From Endozoicomonas elysicola (GTDB lineage: Bacteria > Pseudomonadota > Gammaproteobacteria > Pseudomonadales > Endozoicomonadaceae), in contig NZ_JOJP01000001.1 of NCBI RefSeq assembly GCF_000710775.1, positions 112,656-176,655 of the forward strand: DNA of 64,000 nt, read 5' to 3'. Below are positions 52,449 through 61,507 of the stretch, piece after piece. The position numbers and the translations under genes are program-made. Position 1 is the stretch's first letter, and the number at the start of each line of letters is the position of its first letter. The notes beneath the pieces were generated by a model. The model worked only from the letters and a program-made list of their open reading frames with translations. It did no database searches and was not told where the DNA came from.

Positions 52449-54329
52449 TCATTTAACAATAATCTTCCTTCCAGTAGCCTGCTGATAAGCTATGTCTAAG
52501 CCTATGGATCCAGTACATATATTAAACTCAGCCCTGGCTCTACTTTTTAGCTTCTGATTCTCTTTTTCTATCTTATGTTTTATAGACTTGAACCGAAATG
52601 ACTGCCTTGCATTATCAGTACTAGCTTCTCGAGGAAGGTCAGGCTCTATCATATTCCACGCATATTCAAAAGTTGTATCATTTATCAATGCAAGGCCATC
52701 AATTGGAATCTTTCCCAGTGCAGGCTCAAGACCACTGAGCGTCATTGCATCGAGGAACACAAGCTGTTCTTCACGAACCTTAGCCAACTCACTATTATTA
52801 ATACGGCGAGCTATTGCTTGTTTGAGTTCGTTATAAAAAGCTCTAAAGTTATCACGACTACACTTTTCCTTTAGTTTTTCATAGGTCGTTTGCCTTTCTA
52901 CTCCATCAATACCAACCTCACGCTTTTTATTTTTCACCTCCAGAATAGCGCTTTTTAATAATTTCTTATAATCTCTTAGAGGGTCATTTTGAAGCTGCTC
53001 TTTATCAAGCTCCCTCTTTTTTTTCCGTAGCTCTGGCTGTTTCTCAATTACTTCTGAGAATTTTTTCTCAATCTTGTCTACTTGTCGACTTACGAAAGGT
53101 AGCTCCTGATCATCTTTTAGATGTTCATCGATAGCTCTCAGAGCTTTAGCAGGTTGAAGATTCCATCGACCGTATAGCCTGCCAGCCAAATCCTGCAGTT
53201 TTTTTGCATGATCAAGACATTTTTTAGCATCATCGAACTCCTCAACAGAAATAACTCCTTTAATACCATAGTTAAGCAATTTTCTTTCTAAAGTAGCCAG
53301 CTCACCACTAAAACCTGCAAGAGAGACCATGGCCTCTAAGGCAAATACTTTCTCATGCTTTCCAAACTCTGTGAGTAAGTCTGGGGATTTGGCTTTTAAC
53401 AAAATCCCTCGAGTTAGCTTCCAGAAACCATCAATGATAAAAGGGTAAACAGCATCCCGTCGTGCTTCACCTCTCAGTGAATGAAAATCATCATCACCAA
53501 GCATTGCTCTCATGAGATCGCTTTGATCATCCAGTAGTGGAAAAACATCTCGGATCAGCTTCCCCATATTACAGAATCTGCCAAAGCTCTCCTCATCTGT
53601 CATTAGCTTTATTACAAATTCGCTTCTGATTTGACCACCTTCCAATTCAAAAGGTCTGACATCGTTAAATCTTTGTACATTTTCCGCTTTAAAACTAAGG
53701 CCTGCATAAAAACACATCATTTTTGTAAGTGTTTCCTGCAAGAGACTCTTATCCTGGCTGCTCATTTTCTCAGTAAGCCTCTGAGATTGATTCAAATGAG
53801 CCATTATTTCAACCCCTGCACTTTGTTGATGACTGGTACCTTCCAGATCATCAAAACCTTCATCCAATTTTGCAATAGGTGCACGGGGTAGTGGTTCGTC
53901 AATATCTACATCAATATCTACATCAATATCTACATCAATATCTACATCTACATCTACATCTATAAAATCAAAATCCATTTCAACTTGTGAATGACTCTCA
54001 GCAGGAGCATCAGATAAATCGAATTCAAGACTCTCATCAAAACTGGAAATACCAGACTCATCTGAATTTAATCGTAATAACCCAAAGGAGGGGGGGTCCT
54101 GTTCCTGGTAATTTTTGCTGGTAACAGATCTCTGGGGACTATTCGCACCTATAAATCCATCATGAGTAGCACTTACATTTTCATGAGATTCAAGGTATTT
54201 ATCTGTTTCACTAACCTTGGTACATTTCCTGAAAGAAAATACTCTTTCCAAACATTCTTTTTTTAATCCCCTTGCTCTTTCCCCAAACTCCTTAAAATGA
54301 GTTATTAAACTTCTTCCTTGCATTTTCAT
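52449..54329 (-). CDS. Large effector-like protein with Asp-rich repeat
   Basis: A 626-residue protein I cannot name. It has no signal peptide. Residues about 120-140 form an alternating acidic repeat ('DVDVDVDIDVDIDVDIDV'), encoded by 12-base tandem repeats. The rest is largely helical and charged ('KIEKKFSEVIEKQPELRKKK'). Its C-terminal part ('TTYEKLKEKCSRDNFRAFYN' and 'INDTTFEYAWNMI') resembles the C-terminal part of the next gene at 54569, and both begin MK[MI]QG behind the same GGAGGCTG[TC]T leader. The ATG at 54329 has GGAGG five bases upstream. It is AT-rich compared with pepA. Confidence 0.65.
   Translation of the reverse strand: MKMQGRSLITHFKEFGERARGLKKECLERVFSFRKCTKVSETDKYLESHENVSATHDGFIGANSPQRSVTSKNYQEQDPPSFGLLRLNSDESGISSFDESLEFDLSDAPAESHSQVEMDFDFIDVDVDVDIDVDIDVDIDVDIDEPLPRAPIAKLDEGFDDLEGTSHQQSAGVEIMAHLNQSQRLTEKMSSQDKSLLQETLTKMMCFYAGLSFKAENVQRFNDVRPFELEGGQIRSEFVIKLMTDEESFGRFCNMGKLIRDVFPLLDDQSDLMRAMLGDDDFHSLRGEARRDAVYPFIIDGFWKLTRGILLKAKSPDLLTEFGKHEKVFALEAMVSLAGFSGELATLERKLLNYGIKGVISVEEFDDAKKCLDHAKKLQDLAGRLYGRWNLQPAKALRAIDEHLKDDQELPFVSRQVDKIEKKFSEVIEKQPELRKKKRELDKEQLQNDPLRDYKKLLKSAILEVKNKKREVGIDGVERQTTYEKLKEKCSRDNFRAFYNELKQAIARRINNSELAKVREEQLVFLDAMTLSGLEPALGKIPIDGLALINDTTFEYAWNMIEPDLPREASTDNARQSFRFKSIKHKIEKENQKLKSRARAEFNICTGSIGLDIAYQQATGRKIIVK
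53899..53961. repeat. 12-base tandem repeat encoding the acidic tract
   Basis: About five tandem copies of TCAATATCTACA and near-variants (TCTACA units at the end) on the plus strand. On the coding strand they give Asp-Val-Asp-Ile repeats. Exact repetition at the DNA level suggests recent slippage and likely length variation between strains. Confidence 0.8.
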
Positions 54330-54568
54330 AACAGCCTCCAAACTGTTATTAATTACAAATCCATTATCTTATTTCATTAAATAAGTTACTATTAGACTTT
54401 CAGCATAAAATAACAAACCGGTAATCAAAACTAACAAAATAACCCCTTAGAAAACCGAAAACACTAAATTAACAATTTATTCACACGAGAGGAAAAACAA
54501 GAGAGCATGACCAAAAACCCAGTAAGATAGTGAAACAAACCCTCCAACATAATCATGAAAAATTTTCA

Positions 54569-55453
54569 TCAAATTGTAAATCGTCGATCAAAACCGGGTT
54601 TTTCACTACATATCGCTTCCAACCCATTAATCAAATCAACGCCGTTAAAACCAAGAAATACATCAAAAGCCTGATCTTCGGTAAAACGAATACTCTTGTG
54701 ACTCAGCATCATCCATAAAGCATCAAAAACAGTTGCAGTCAGATTAACTTTCCTTCCAAATTGAATTTGGTTATCAGGGTCATACCTGAGCCTTTCTTCT
54801 AAGGCTTGCTCAAAGCATTTATATACTTTCCTTAAATCTTCCTCTGAACCATTCTTTTTTAACCTTTCATATTCCTTGCCAATAGTAACATCAAGAGCAG
54901 AAGTAATAACCAGCTTACTAACAGCACCAGTAACTATGATTTCAAAAGGATCCAACGCTGACGTTTCCTCATCAACTTCAGGAGAGCTATCAACATCTTC
55001 AAACTTATCAATCAAACCTGATACCGAAACTGCGAACTTCTTTACGGATTGAGTGCATTTATTGCGAGCTGAATTATTTTCATTTTTAGACCAATTCTCG
55101 AATAGCTTAATTCGATCTTTGACAGAAATACCTGTTTTAATCATTTTTTGGCTTATTTTGACACTTCCGTGATCACTTAAATCATCTTTTTTTATATTAT
55201 TTCCAGATTCTACAGATTCTGATTGATAACCAGAGTCATTTGACTCAGTAGAAACCCTGCGATCATGACGATCCTTGAAAAACAGCCTTTTCTGATCTTT
55301 GTCTGACTCTAATGAAACCTGTTTATCTACCTGATCATTCTCAGAAACAGACATTCCAGAAAAAGTCTTCTCCTTTAATTTACTTCCATCACTAAATTCT
55401 TGCACACTTTCATTCAATGATGAAATATTATGATCGTTTCCTTGTATTTTCAT
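54569..55453 (-). CDS. Effector-like protein related to the upstream-type large protein
   Basis: A 294-residue protein without a signal peptide. The first ~110 residues are polar ('NDHNISSLNESVQEFSDGSK', 'RRVSTESNDSGYQSESVESG'). The C-terminal part has 'KEYERLKKNGSEEDLRKVYK' and 'LTATVFDALWMMLSHKS', which align with the C-terminus of the protein at 52449-54329. Start context 'GGAGGCTGCT-ATGAAAATACAAGG' is nearly identical to that gene's. The two appear to be diverged paralogs with one shared domain. Function unknown; a secreted host-directed role is a guess from composition. Confidence 0.62.
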   Translation of the reverse strand: MKIQGNDHNISSLNESVQEFSDGSKLKEKTFSGMSVSENDQVDKQVSLESDKDQKRLFFKDRHDRRVSTESNDSGYQSESVESGNNIKKDDLSDHGSVKISQKMIKTGISVKDRIKLFENWSKNENNSARNKCTQSVKKFAVSVSGLIDKFEDVDSSPEVDEETSALDPFEIIVTGAVSKLVITSALDVTIGKEYERLKKNGSEEDLRKVYKCFEQALEERLRYDPDNQIQFGRKVNLTATVFDALWMMLSHKSIRFTEDQAFDVFLGFNGVDLINGLEAICSEKPGFDRRFTI

Positions 55454-55850
55454 AGCAGCCTCCAAGCCACTATCCAAAGACACCCTGATTATTGATTTTT
55501 TTCTGTATTTCTCAATTAGACTTAATGCTTAATCAAGCAACTTCATGGCCATTCATGCCTGACAAAGATAGTAATAGACTCACGCCATAAACCAATAAAG
55601 CCAAAAAAAACAATAAGTTACTACATGCTATTTAAATCTACCCACATCAGAAAACAGTAAATTAATGACCAAAACTCAATCAAAAGAAACTTTACAGGCA
55701 ATAACCAAACCGACCAAAAAACAAACAGCTATCTAATTAAGAATAGCTGATAAATTAATTAACAATATGAAATAGATAGTAAAAAAGATAAAATATCCAA
55801 AAATTCAATATCCCAGGGTAAAACAATAAAAAGAGTTTGGAGTCTCCCCA
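55454..55850. other. AT-rich intergenic region
   Basis: 397 very AT-rich bases between the divergent effector-like gene and yciA-like gene. I see no gene, hairpin or known RNA. It probably holds both promoters. Confidence 0.5.
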
Positions 55851-56255
55851 ATGAGTACCAGAAATGAAAATCTTGACAGCGTTCCTACCCCACAGGGAGA
55901 TATGACACTAAAGGTCTTGGCAGATCATCGCTCCGTCAATAGCAGCGGTGATGTCTTCGCAGGCTGGGTAGCCATGCATCTGGATCAGGCTGGAGAGGTA
56001 TGTGCTCGAAAAGCCTCCAATGGAGCCAGAGTCGTAACGGTCAGTATTGGCAGCATGAGTTTCCTGAGACCCGTTCAGACCGCTGACCTGATCGGTTTTT
56101 TTACCCGTGTTACTGAAATCGGAAAAACATCTATTAAGGTTGTGGTTGAAGCATGGATAGAAAACCACTATGGCTGGGAAAAGCTAACCGAAACCACCAT
56201 GGTGTTTGTTGCCATTGATCGAGGAGGACGAACCCAGCGGGTAAGAAGCCTTTAG
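55851..56255 (+). CDS. Acyl-CoA thioesterase, YciA-like hotdog fold
   Basis: A 134-residue hotdog-fold thioesterase. The family pattern is 'TLKVLADHRSVNSSGDVFAGWVA' (cut here: 'DHRSVNSSGDVFAGWVA'), with the catalytic Asp region in 'MHLDQAGEVCARKASNG', then 'RVVTVSIGSMSFLRPVQTAD' and 'FFTRVTEIGKTSIKVVVEAW'. It is close to YciA, which hydrolyses a range of acyl-CoAs. It is a single gene, convergent with the receiver-domain gene. Confidence 0.88.
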   Translation: MSTRNENLDSVPTPQGDMTLKVLADHRSVNSSGDVFAGWVAMHLDQAGEVCARKASNGARVVTVSIGSMSFLRPVQTADLIGFFTRVTEIGKTSIKVVVEAWIENHYGWEKLTETTMVFVAIDRGGRTQRVRSL

Positions 56256-56291
56256 TGGGAAAGAGGTTTTTAAATGAAATGTTTCCCCAAA

Positions 56292-56317
56292 AGAAGATCA
56301 GGAGCCTCTGATCTTCT
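56292..56317 (-). terminator. Hairpin overlapping the receiver-protein stop
   Basis: The arms AGAAGATCAG and CTGATCTTCT (10 bp) with a six-base loop overlap the 3' end of the receiver-domain gene. On the minus strand 'TTTTGG' follows. It may end transcription between the convergent genes. Confidence 0.4.
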
Positions 56318-56696
56318 CTGCCCATTCAGAGAGTAAATTCTTCATTCGTTCAAGGTTTACCGGCTTATCAATATAGTCATTCATTCCCGCATCCAGGCAC
56401 GCCTGTTCATCGGCAGCCATAGCCTTGGCGGTCAATGCAATGATGGGAATATCTGCACAATGCCCACCAGAAGCCCTGATTTTCCGGGTTGTCTCAAACC
56501 CGTCCATTTCTGGCATCAGACAATCCATAAGAATCAGGTCGTATTGGTCATTTTTCAGGCTATCAAGGCACTCAAGACCATTGCTAACCACAACATAATG
56601 GCAACCCAGCTTCTCCAGAAGCTTGCCTGTCACCATCTGATTAACCGGATTATCCTCTGCTAACAATATATAAAGATTGAGTTCAGTACCGGACAT
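56298..56696 (-). CDS. Single-domain response regulator (CheY-like receiver)
   Basis: A 132-residue stand-alone receiver domain. The acidic pocket is 'LLAEDNPVNQMVTGKLL', the phospho-acceptor is in 'DLILMDCLMPEMDGFETTRK', then 'IIALTAKAMAADEQACLDAG' and the Lys of 'DYIDKPVNLERM'. The 'EDNPVNQ' start is typical of receivers in hybrid kinases. No kinase gene adjoins, so it probably takes phosphate from a distant hybrid kinase. The ATG at 56696 is preferred to a GTG at 56702. Confidence 0.85.
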   Translation of the reverse strand: MSGTELNLYILLAEDNPVNQMVTGKLLEKLGCHYVVVSNGLECLDSLKNDQYDLILMDCLMPEMDGFETTRKIRASGGHCADIPIIALTAKAMAADEQACLDAGMNDYIDKPVNLERMKNLLSEWAEKIRGS

Positions 56697-56810
56697 AGTC
56701 ACCAGGAATCAGTTCCAGAGTTATCTGTATCTTTATTCATATCTGGAATAATCTTCAGGACTTTAACAAAACCTGCAAGCTAACTTGCGTAAGCCATGGC
56801 AAGCTTGCCC

Positions 56811-57473
56811 TTAGATACACCGTGTCCTTGTAGAAAATGTCCCATTCATAGAAAGCTCTAACTCATCACCAGATTGAAGAGGCCCAACACCCGCGGGAGT
56901 GCCCGTTAGCACGATATCCCCTGGGAGTAATGTAAAATGTCTGCTGATATAGCTTAAAAGCCCGGGAATGGAGGTCAACATATGGTCTGTTGTCCCCTTC
57001 TGTCTTAACTCCCCATTAACCGACAGGGAAAACTCAAGCTTTTCGGAATTTTTAATATGTTCAACTGCAACAAAACCTGATAATGGACAACTATTATCAA
57101 AGGCTTTAGCTACCTCCCAGGGCAGGCCTTTAGTCTTTTGCTGACTCTGAAGCTCCCGAAGCGTCAAATCCAGCCCAAGGCCAATAGCCATAATAGCCTG
57201 AGTCGCTTCGTGTTCACTGGCGTTAGTCAGCGGTTCCTTGATTAAAAGACTGACTTCGGTCTCATGATGAACCTCTCCTCGGTTGCGCGGTAATTGTACA
57301 GGCTGATCAAGGTTTACCATTGCTGTGCTTGGTTTAATGAATAGAACCGGATCATCAGGGAGGGGGTTATTTAACTCCTGAATATGCGCAGCATAGTTTC
57401 GCCCTACACAAACCACCTTGCCCACAGGAAGGTCAATACGGTCGCCACTGATCCAGCGGTGCCTGTACTTCAT
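56811..57473 (-). CDS. Fumarylacetoacetate hydrolase family protein
   Basis: A 220-residue FAH-fold protein of the YcgM/oxaloacetate-decarboxylase-like group. Visible are 'GKVVCVGRNYAAHIQELNNP', 'PVLFIKPSTAMVNLDQPVQL' and the metal-binding 'EVHHETEVSLLIKE' with paired acidic residues, plus 'FTLLPGDIVLTGTPAGVGPL'. Such enzymes bind Mg or Mn and act on 2-keto acids. The exact substrate is not readable. It is a single gene. Confidence 0.88.
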   Translation of the reverse strand: MKYRHRWISGDRIDLPVGKVVCVGRNYAAHIQELNNPLPDDPVLFIKPSTAMVNLDQPVQLPRNRGEVHHETEVSLLIKEPLTNASEHEATQAIMAIGLGLDLTLRELQSQQKTKGLPWEVAKAFDNSCPLSGFVAVEHIKNSEKLEFSLSVNGELRQKGTTDHMLTSIPGLLSYISRHFTLLPGDIVLTGTPAGVGPLQSGDELELSMNGTFSTRTRCI

Positions 57474-57764
57474 AGTGCATCCTTTGTTAAGTCCTGAGAT
57501 GAGAAATGGGGCGCGTGCACTAAAGCTGTCTGAGCGCCAACATCATCTGGACATTTATTATTTATTTTACTGGGCCTTAGGCGACGTTGACAATTAGCCA
57601 TGAGCCTGAGCTTTGCCGGGATAGCAGAAAGTGTTTACAGTTAAACATATTGTCCCCGAGACGGCGCCTATTGTCCCATGGCTCAAGCTACAGTTAAAGC
57701 ATCTCACTTTTAATACACTGTAGTACTATCATAAAGACTGGCTGCACAGTGGAAGGAGCATAGT

Positions 57765-58025
57765 ATGTCAGAAGAGCTGCATCTCAATATTCAGAGCCTT
57801 CACGATATTCTTGAAGACTCACCCGTGGATGAGTGTACAGCGGGTTCTTTAAAGCAGATAACGGATGAAATTAAAATCGCAGTAGCCCAGGCTGAAGGGG
57901 ATATCCCCATTCAGGGATACAATGAGCAGCTGGAACAGGAGGCCATCCGCTTCAGTGAAGATCACCCTGCCTTAACTGAGGCGATTAGACAACTGATGAT
58001 AACGCTCTCCAGCATGGGTATTTAA
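57765..58025 (+). CDS. DUF4404 family protein
   Basis: An 86-residue acidic, helical protein ('LHLNIQSLHDILEDSPVDE', 'FSEDHPALTEAIRQLMITLS', ending 'SMGI'). This matches the DUF4404 family of gammaproteobacteria, function unknown. The AAGGAG ribosome site precedes the ATG. It is upstream of serA on the same strand but with a 330-base gap. Confidence 0.75.
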   Translation: MSEELHLNIQSLHDILEDSPVDECTAGSLKQITDEIKIAVAQAEGDIPIQGYNEQLEQEAIRFSEDHPALTEAIRQLMITLSSMGI

Positions 58026-58355
58026 CAAGAGTTAATAGTATGCTGAATGGTCATACTGGTGAGCCCCCCTCCCCAAGACATAACCGGTTGCTTTGCTGAA
58101 GAAACCGGTTCCTCTCCTTACACAGCTCAAAAAACAATTCATAGTCTATACAGGAAGTAGCATCACACACAGCCTATGCTATGATGTCCCGCCTGACGCA
58201 GCCGAGATCAACCGGTGATGCGGCATGAAAACTATTGGCGGAAGTCAACAGCCCCGAATGGGGAGCACTACTTGTCCGTACCCGCCTAATATAAAAAACG
58301 AAAATAGCAGTGTTCCCACAGTAAAGCAGCCTTGAGCGAAGAAAAAGAGATTGAT
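58026..58355 (+). ncRNA. serA leader region, possibly a structured RNA
   Basis: The gap before serA holds a -10-like TATGAT (58180-58185), then a GC-rich stretch capable of folding. ATTGGCGG (about 58233-58240) can pair with CCGCC-T-AAT (about 58281-58290), enclosing a CCCC-GAAT-GGGG hairpin (about 58253-58264). I do not recognise it as a known riboswitch. It could be a long 5' leader or a small RNA. Confidence 0.3.
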
Positions 58356-59585
58356 ATGCCCGAAATATCGCTGGATAAGAGCAAGATCCGTTTTCTCCTG
58401 TTAGAAGGTGTCCACCCGTCTGCTGTCGATATTCTGAAAGCTTCGGGTTATACCAATATCGACTATGTCACCACCTCTTTGCCTCCAGAAGAACTTAAAG
58501 AGCGAATTGCTGATGCGCGCTTTGTTGGCATCCGATCCCGGACACAGTTAACCGAAGAAATCTTTGACGCTGCAAAAAAACTCTGTGCCGTTGGCTGCTT
58601 CTGCATCGGAACCAACCAGGTCGAACTCCCTGCAGCAACACGACGTGGTATCCCTGTTTTCAATGCCCCATACTCCAATACCCGCTCTGTGGCTGAGCTG
58701 GTTCTGGCTGAAGCTATACTGTTACTGCGCGGAATTCCTGAAAAGAATGCAGTCGCACACGAAGGTGGCTGGCAGAAAACAGCAGCGCACTCCCACGAAA
58801 TCAGAGGAAAGAAACTGGGTATCATTGGCTACGGAAATATCGGCAGTCAACTGAGCATTATGGCTGAAGCCTTGGGTATGGAAGTGCACTTCTACGATGT
58901 AGTCACCAAGCTATCCATGGGTAATGCAACTCAGGTCAATGATCTTAATACACTGCTGGGCATGTGCGATATCGTCAGCCTGCACGTTCCGGAAACCCGC
59001 GATACTCAATGGATGTTTGATGAAGCACAGTTTGCTGCGATGAAAGACAACAGCATCTTGATCAACGCTTCTCGTGGCTCAGTTGTTGTTATTGAAGCAC
59101 TGGCCGAGTATCTGAAGAATGGAAAACTACTGGGTGCAGCAATTGACGTATTCCCGGAAGAGCCAAGAGGCAATGATGATGAGTTCATTAGCCCATTACG
59201 CGGCATGAAGAATGTTATTCTGACGCCCCACATTGGTGGCAGCACCCAGGAAGCTCAGGAAAATATCGGCCGGGAGGTTGCTGAGAAGTTCATTATGTAC
59301 AGCGATATTGGTACTACATTATCGTCTGTAAACTTTCCGGAAGTCGCCCTGCCTGCTCATCCAGGCAAACATCGCCTTCTTCATATCCACCAGAATATTC
59401 CAGGTATTCTTGGCCAGATTAACCAGATTCTTTCCGACAACAGTATAAATATCAGTGGCCAGTACCTTCAGACCAATGAGTCTGTCGGTTACGTAGTCAT
59501 TGACGTTGATGCTGAACACAGTGAAATGGCCATGCAGAAAATCAGGCAGATCGAGGGTACTATTCGCTGCCGCGTTCTTTACTAG
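58356..59585 (+). CDS. serA: D-3-phosphoglycerate dehydrogenase SerA
   Basis: A 409-residue enzyme of the first step of serine biosynthesis. It aligns with E. coli SerA (410): 'SKIRFLLLEGVHPSAVDILK', 'GCFCIGTNQVELPAATRRGI', the Rossmann 'KLGIIGYGNIGSQLSIMAE', the catalytic region 'LINASRGSVVVIEALAEYLK' and 'LTPHIGGSTQEAQENIG'. The C-terminal ACT domain is present ('LHIHQNIPGILGQINQILSD'), so serine feedback is likely. The ATG at 58356 fits the E. coli start; a TTG at 58332 is possible. A perfect 12-bp hairpin follows. Confidence 0.96.
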   Translation: MPEISLDKSKIRFLLLEGVHPSAVDILKASGYTNIDYVTTSLPPEELKERIADARFVGIRSRTQLTEEIFDAAKKLCAVGCFCIGTNQVELPAATRRGIPVFNAPYSNTRSVAELVLAEAILLLRGIPEKNAVAHEGGWQKTAAHSHEIRGKKLGIIGYGNIGSQLSIMAEALGMEVHFYDVVTKLSMGNATQVNDLNTLLGMCDIVSLHVPETRDTQWMFDEAQFAAMKDNSILINASRGSVVVIEALAEYLKNGKLLGAAIDVFPEEPRGNDDEFISPLRGMKNVILTPHIGGSTQEAQENIGREVAEKFIMYSDIGTTLSSVNFPEVALPAHPGKHRLLHIHQNIPGILGQINQILSDNSINISGQYLQTNESVGYVVIDVDAEHSEMAMQKIRQIEGTIRCRVLY

Positions 59586-59592
59586 TCAGCCC

Positions 59593-59619
59593 TGTTCAGC
59601 CTGCCCTGCAGGCTGAACA
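59593..59619 (+). terminator. Hairpin after serA
   Basis: The perfect 12-bp arms TGTTCAGCCTGC and GCAGGCTGAACA enclose a CCT loop eight bases after the serA stop. There is no T-run, but the stem is strong enough to protect or end the transcript. Confidence 0.6.
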
Positions 59620-59640
59620 ATTAATCAATGGTTAAAACAC

Positions 59641-60120
59641 ATGCGTACTTTAGCCACTCCCCTTCTAATCACATCTATCCTTTTAACTGGCTGCTCAGAC
59701 AATGAGGTCGGTGATGTCAGCCTCGGTCTGTTCACTACTAAAGACATCAAGATAGAAACGTTTACTGACCCTGTTGTCTCTGGAGTGACGTGCCATATCT
59801 CCCACGTAAAAGGTAATCTTGATTTATCCGACCCATCAGATATGGGTATTTCCTGTCGACAGACGGGTCCCATCACACTGGAAATGATTGATAACATCAA
59901 TATGTCCAAGAGCGGTGAGGTGGTCTTTAAGACATCAAAAAGTATCCTGTGGAAGCACCTGAAAATACGACGCATCTGGGATGAGAAAAATAAAACCCTG
60001 ATTTATCTCAGCTACTCAACCAAGGAAACCGCCGGCAGTGCAAAACATTCCATGACCACTGTGCCACTTTGGGGTAACCCTGTCTGGAAACAGCTGGAAA
60101 AACCTCAGTCACCGCAATAA
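59641..60120 (+). CDS. CreA family protein
   Basis: A 159-residue exported protein of the CreA family. The leader 'LLITSILLTGCSDNEVGDVS' suggests a lipoprotein here. The family core is 'LGLFTTKDIKIETFTDPVVS', 'GVTCHISHVKGNLDLSDPSD', 'MGISCRQTG' and 'VVFKTSKSILWKHLKIRRIW'. The role of CreA is unknown. It is downstream of serA by 55 bases. Confidence 0.88.
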   Translation: MRTLATPLLITSILLTGCSDNEVGDVSLGLFTTKDIKIETFTDPVVSGVTCHISHVKGNLDLSDPSDMGISCRQTGPITLEMIDNINMSKSGEVVFKTSKSILWKHLKIRRIWDEKNKTLIYLSYSTKETAGSAKHSMTTVPLWGNPVWKQLEKPQSPQ

Positions 60121-60203
60121 GCCAGATCAACTCATTTTCAGCCTGAACTGGCAATATCTGTGTTTAGCCATGGCCTACCATATGCTTTAGTTGTAACCCA
60201 TCA

Positions 60204-60560
60204 ATGAAAATATTCAGCCTTACATTTTTACTGCTTATCAATATTTCAGTACTGAATAATGCTTATGCAGAAACACCATCCAGTGAAATAGATCACCTTA
60301 TCGCTTATGTTGCCCGCTCAAACTGTGACTTTATCCGGAATGGCAGTTCCCACCCCTCTTCTGAAGCTGTGGAACATATGCAAAATAAATATAAATACTT
60401 CAGGAAGAAGATTAAAACTGCAGAGCAGTTTATCGAAATGAGCGCTAGCAAAAGCACACTGTCAGGTAAGCCCTATTGGATTAAATGCCCGGACCGTAAA
60501 GAGGTACCATCTCAAGCATGGCTGCTTGAAGAGCTAAGCCGCTATCGACAGAACAAATGA
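60204..60560 (+). CDS. DUF5329 family secreted protein
   Basis: A 118-residue protein with a signal peptide ('IFSLTFLLLINISVLNNAYA'). The mature part matches the DUF5329 pattern: 'IDHLIAYVARSNCDFIRNGS', 'EHMQNKYKYFRKKIKTAEQF' and 'SASKSTLSGKPYWIKCP', with two Cys likely in a disulfide. Function unknown; periplasmic. It is convergent with the SDR gene. Confidence 0.82.
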   Translation: MKIFSLTFLLLINISVLNNAYAETPSSEIDHLIAYVARSNCDFIRNGSSHPSSEAVEHMQNKYKYFRKKIKTAEQFIEMSASKSTLSGKPYWIKCPDRKEVPSQAWLLEELSRYRQNK

Positions 60561-60584
60561 TAGCTGTTGACGACGTTGATAAAA

Positions 60585-61334
60585 TCAAACGTGCTCACCA
60601 CCATTGATATGGATCTCTGCGCCTGTCAGATAAGCAGCCTTTTCAGAGCAGAGAAAATAGATCAAAGCAGCCACCTCTTCCGGCGTGCCCAGCCTTTGAA
60701 GTGGGATCTTTTCCACCAGCTTTTCTGTTCCTGGTGAAAGAATCGCAGTATCGATTTCACCAGGAGCAATAGCATTTACCCGAATCCCAATTGGTCCAAG
60801 GTCTGCGGCCATTTCCCGTGTCAGTGCAGCCAGTGCTGCTTTTGACGTCGCATAAGCAGGCCCTGCAAACTCATGAACTCTGGTTCCAGCAATGGATGTC
60901 ACATTGATAACAGCGCCCTGGGCATTAGCCAGATTATCAAGCAATCCTTTTGCAAGAAGCAGGGGGGCAAAGAAATTAACCTGAAAGACCTGATGCCAGA
61001 GAGAAATACCCGTTTCCACAAACCCCAGCCGTTTGCCTTTTGCACTTTTGGGTGAAAGTGCTGCATTATTAACCAGAGCATTGAGAGGACCATTACCAAG
61101 TCGTTGCTTCATCTTTGCTACCCCCTCTTCAACACCTTGTTCTGAGGCAAGATCTAACTTGATATGATTTTCAGGTCCCGATGCCCAGGGACACTCTTCA
61201 GGAAAATCATGCCGTGAACAGGTGATTACACGCCAGCCTGCTGCTGAAAAGGTTTTAACTGTCGCATGACCAATACCTCTACTGGCTCCGGTAAGAACCA
61301 ATGTTTTTTGTACTTTATCCAGTAAGGCTGACAT
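60585..61334 (-). CDS. Short-chain dehydrogenase/reductase
   Basis: A 249-residue classical SDR. The cofactor motif is 'LVLTGASRGIGHATVKTF', the 'NNAALSPKSA' motif is present, the catalytic set includes Ser in 'INVTSIAGTRV' and 'YATSKAALAALTREMA' (YxxxK), and 'IRVNAIAPGEIDTAI' follows. 'YLTGAEIHINGGEHV' closes the fold. The substrate is unknown; it resembles glucose/3-oxoacyl-type reductases. Confidence 0.9.
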   Translation of the reverse strand: MSALLDKVQKTLVLTGASRGIGHATVKTFSAAGWRVITCSRHDFPEECPWASGPENHIKLDLASEQGVEEGVAKMKQRLGNGPLNALVNNAALSPKSAKGKRLGFVETGISLWHQVFQVNFFAPLLLAKGLLDNLANAQGAVINVTSIAGTRVHEFAGPAYATSKAALAALTREMAADLGPIGIRVNAIAPGEIDTAILSPGTEKLVEKIPLQRLGTPEEVAALIYFLCSEKAAYLTGAEIHINGGEHV

Positions 61335-61507
61335 CTAAACTACATCCTCCACAAACAGGCAATATTAGTTTAGACAGAATGAACTGAACGAGGTGACAGC
61401 AAATACTTCCCAGACTTTGAAAAACAGTTTGATAAAACTGTCTTCAACCCTCCTGAAGAGTCGCTATATTTATTTGGTGCGAGCCAGATTAAAGGTACCT
61501 TCAGGCT

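Noticed and set aside
57474..57764. Small RNA gene between the FAH and DUF4404 genes
   Set aside because: Some GC-rich stretches exist but no clear promoter-terminator pair or known motif.
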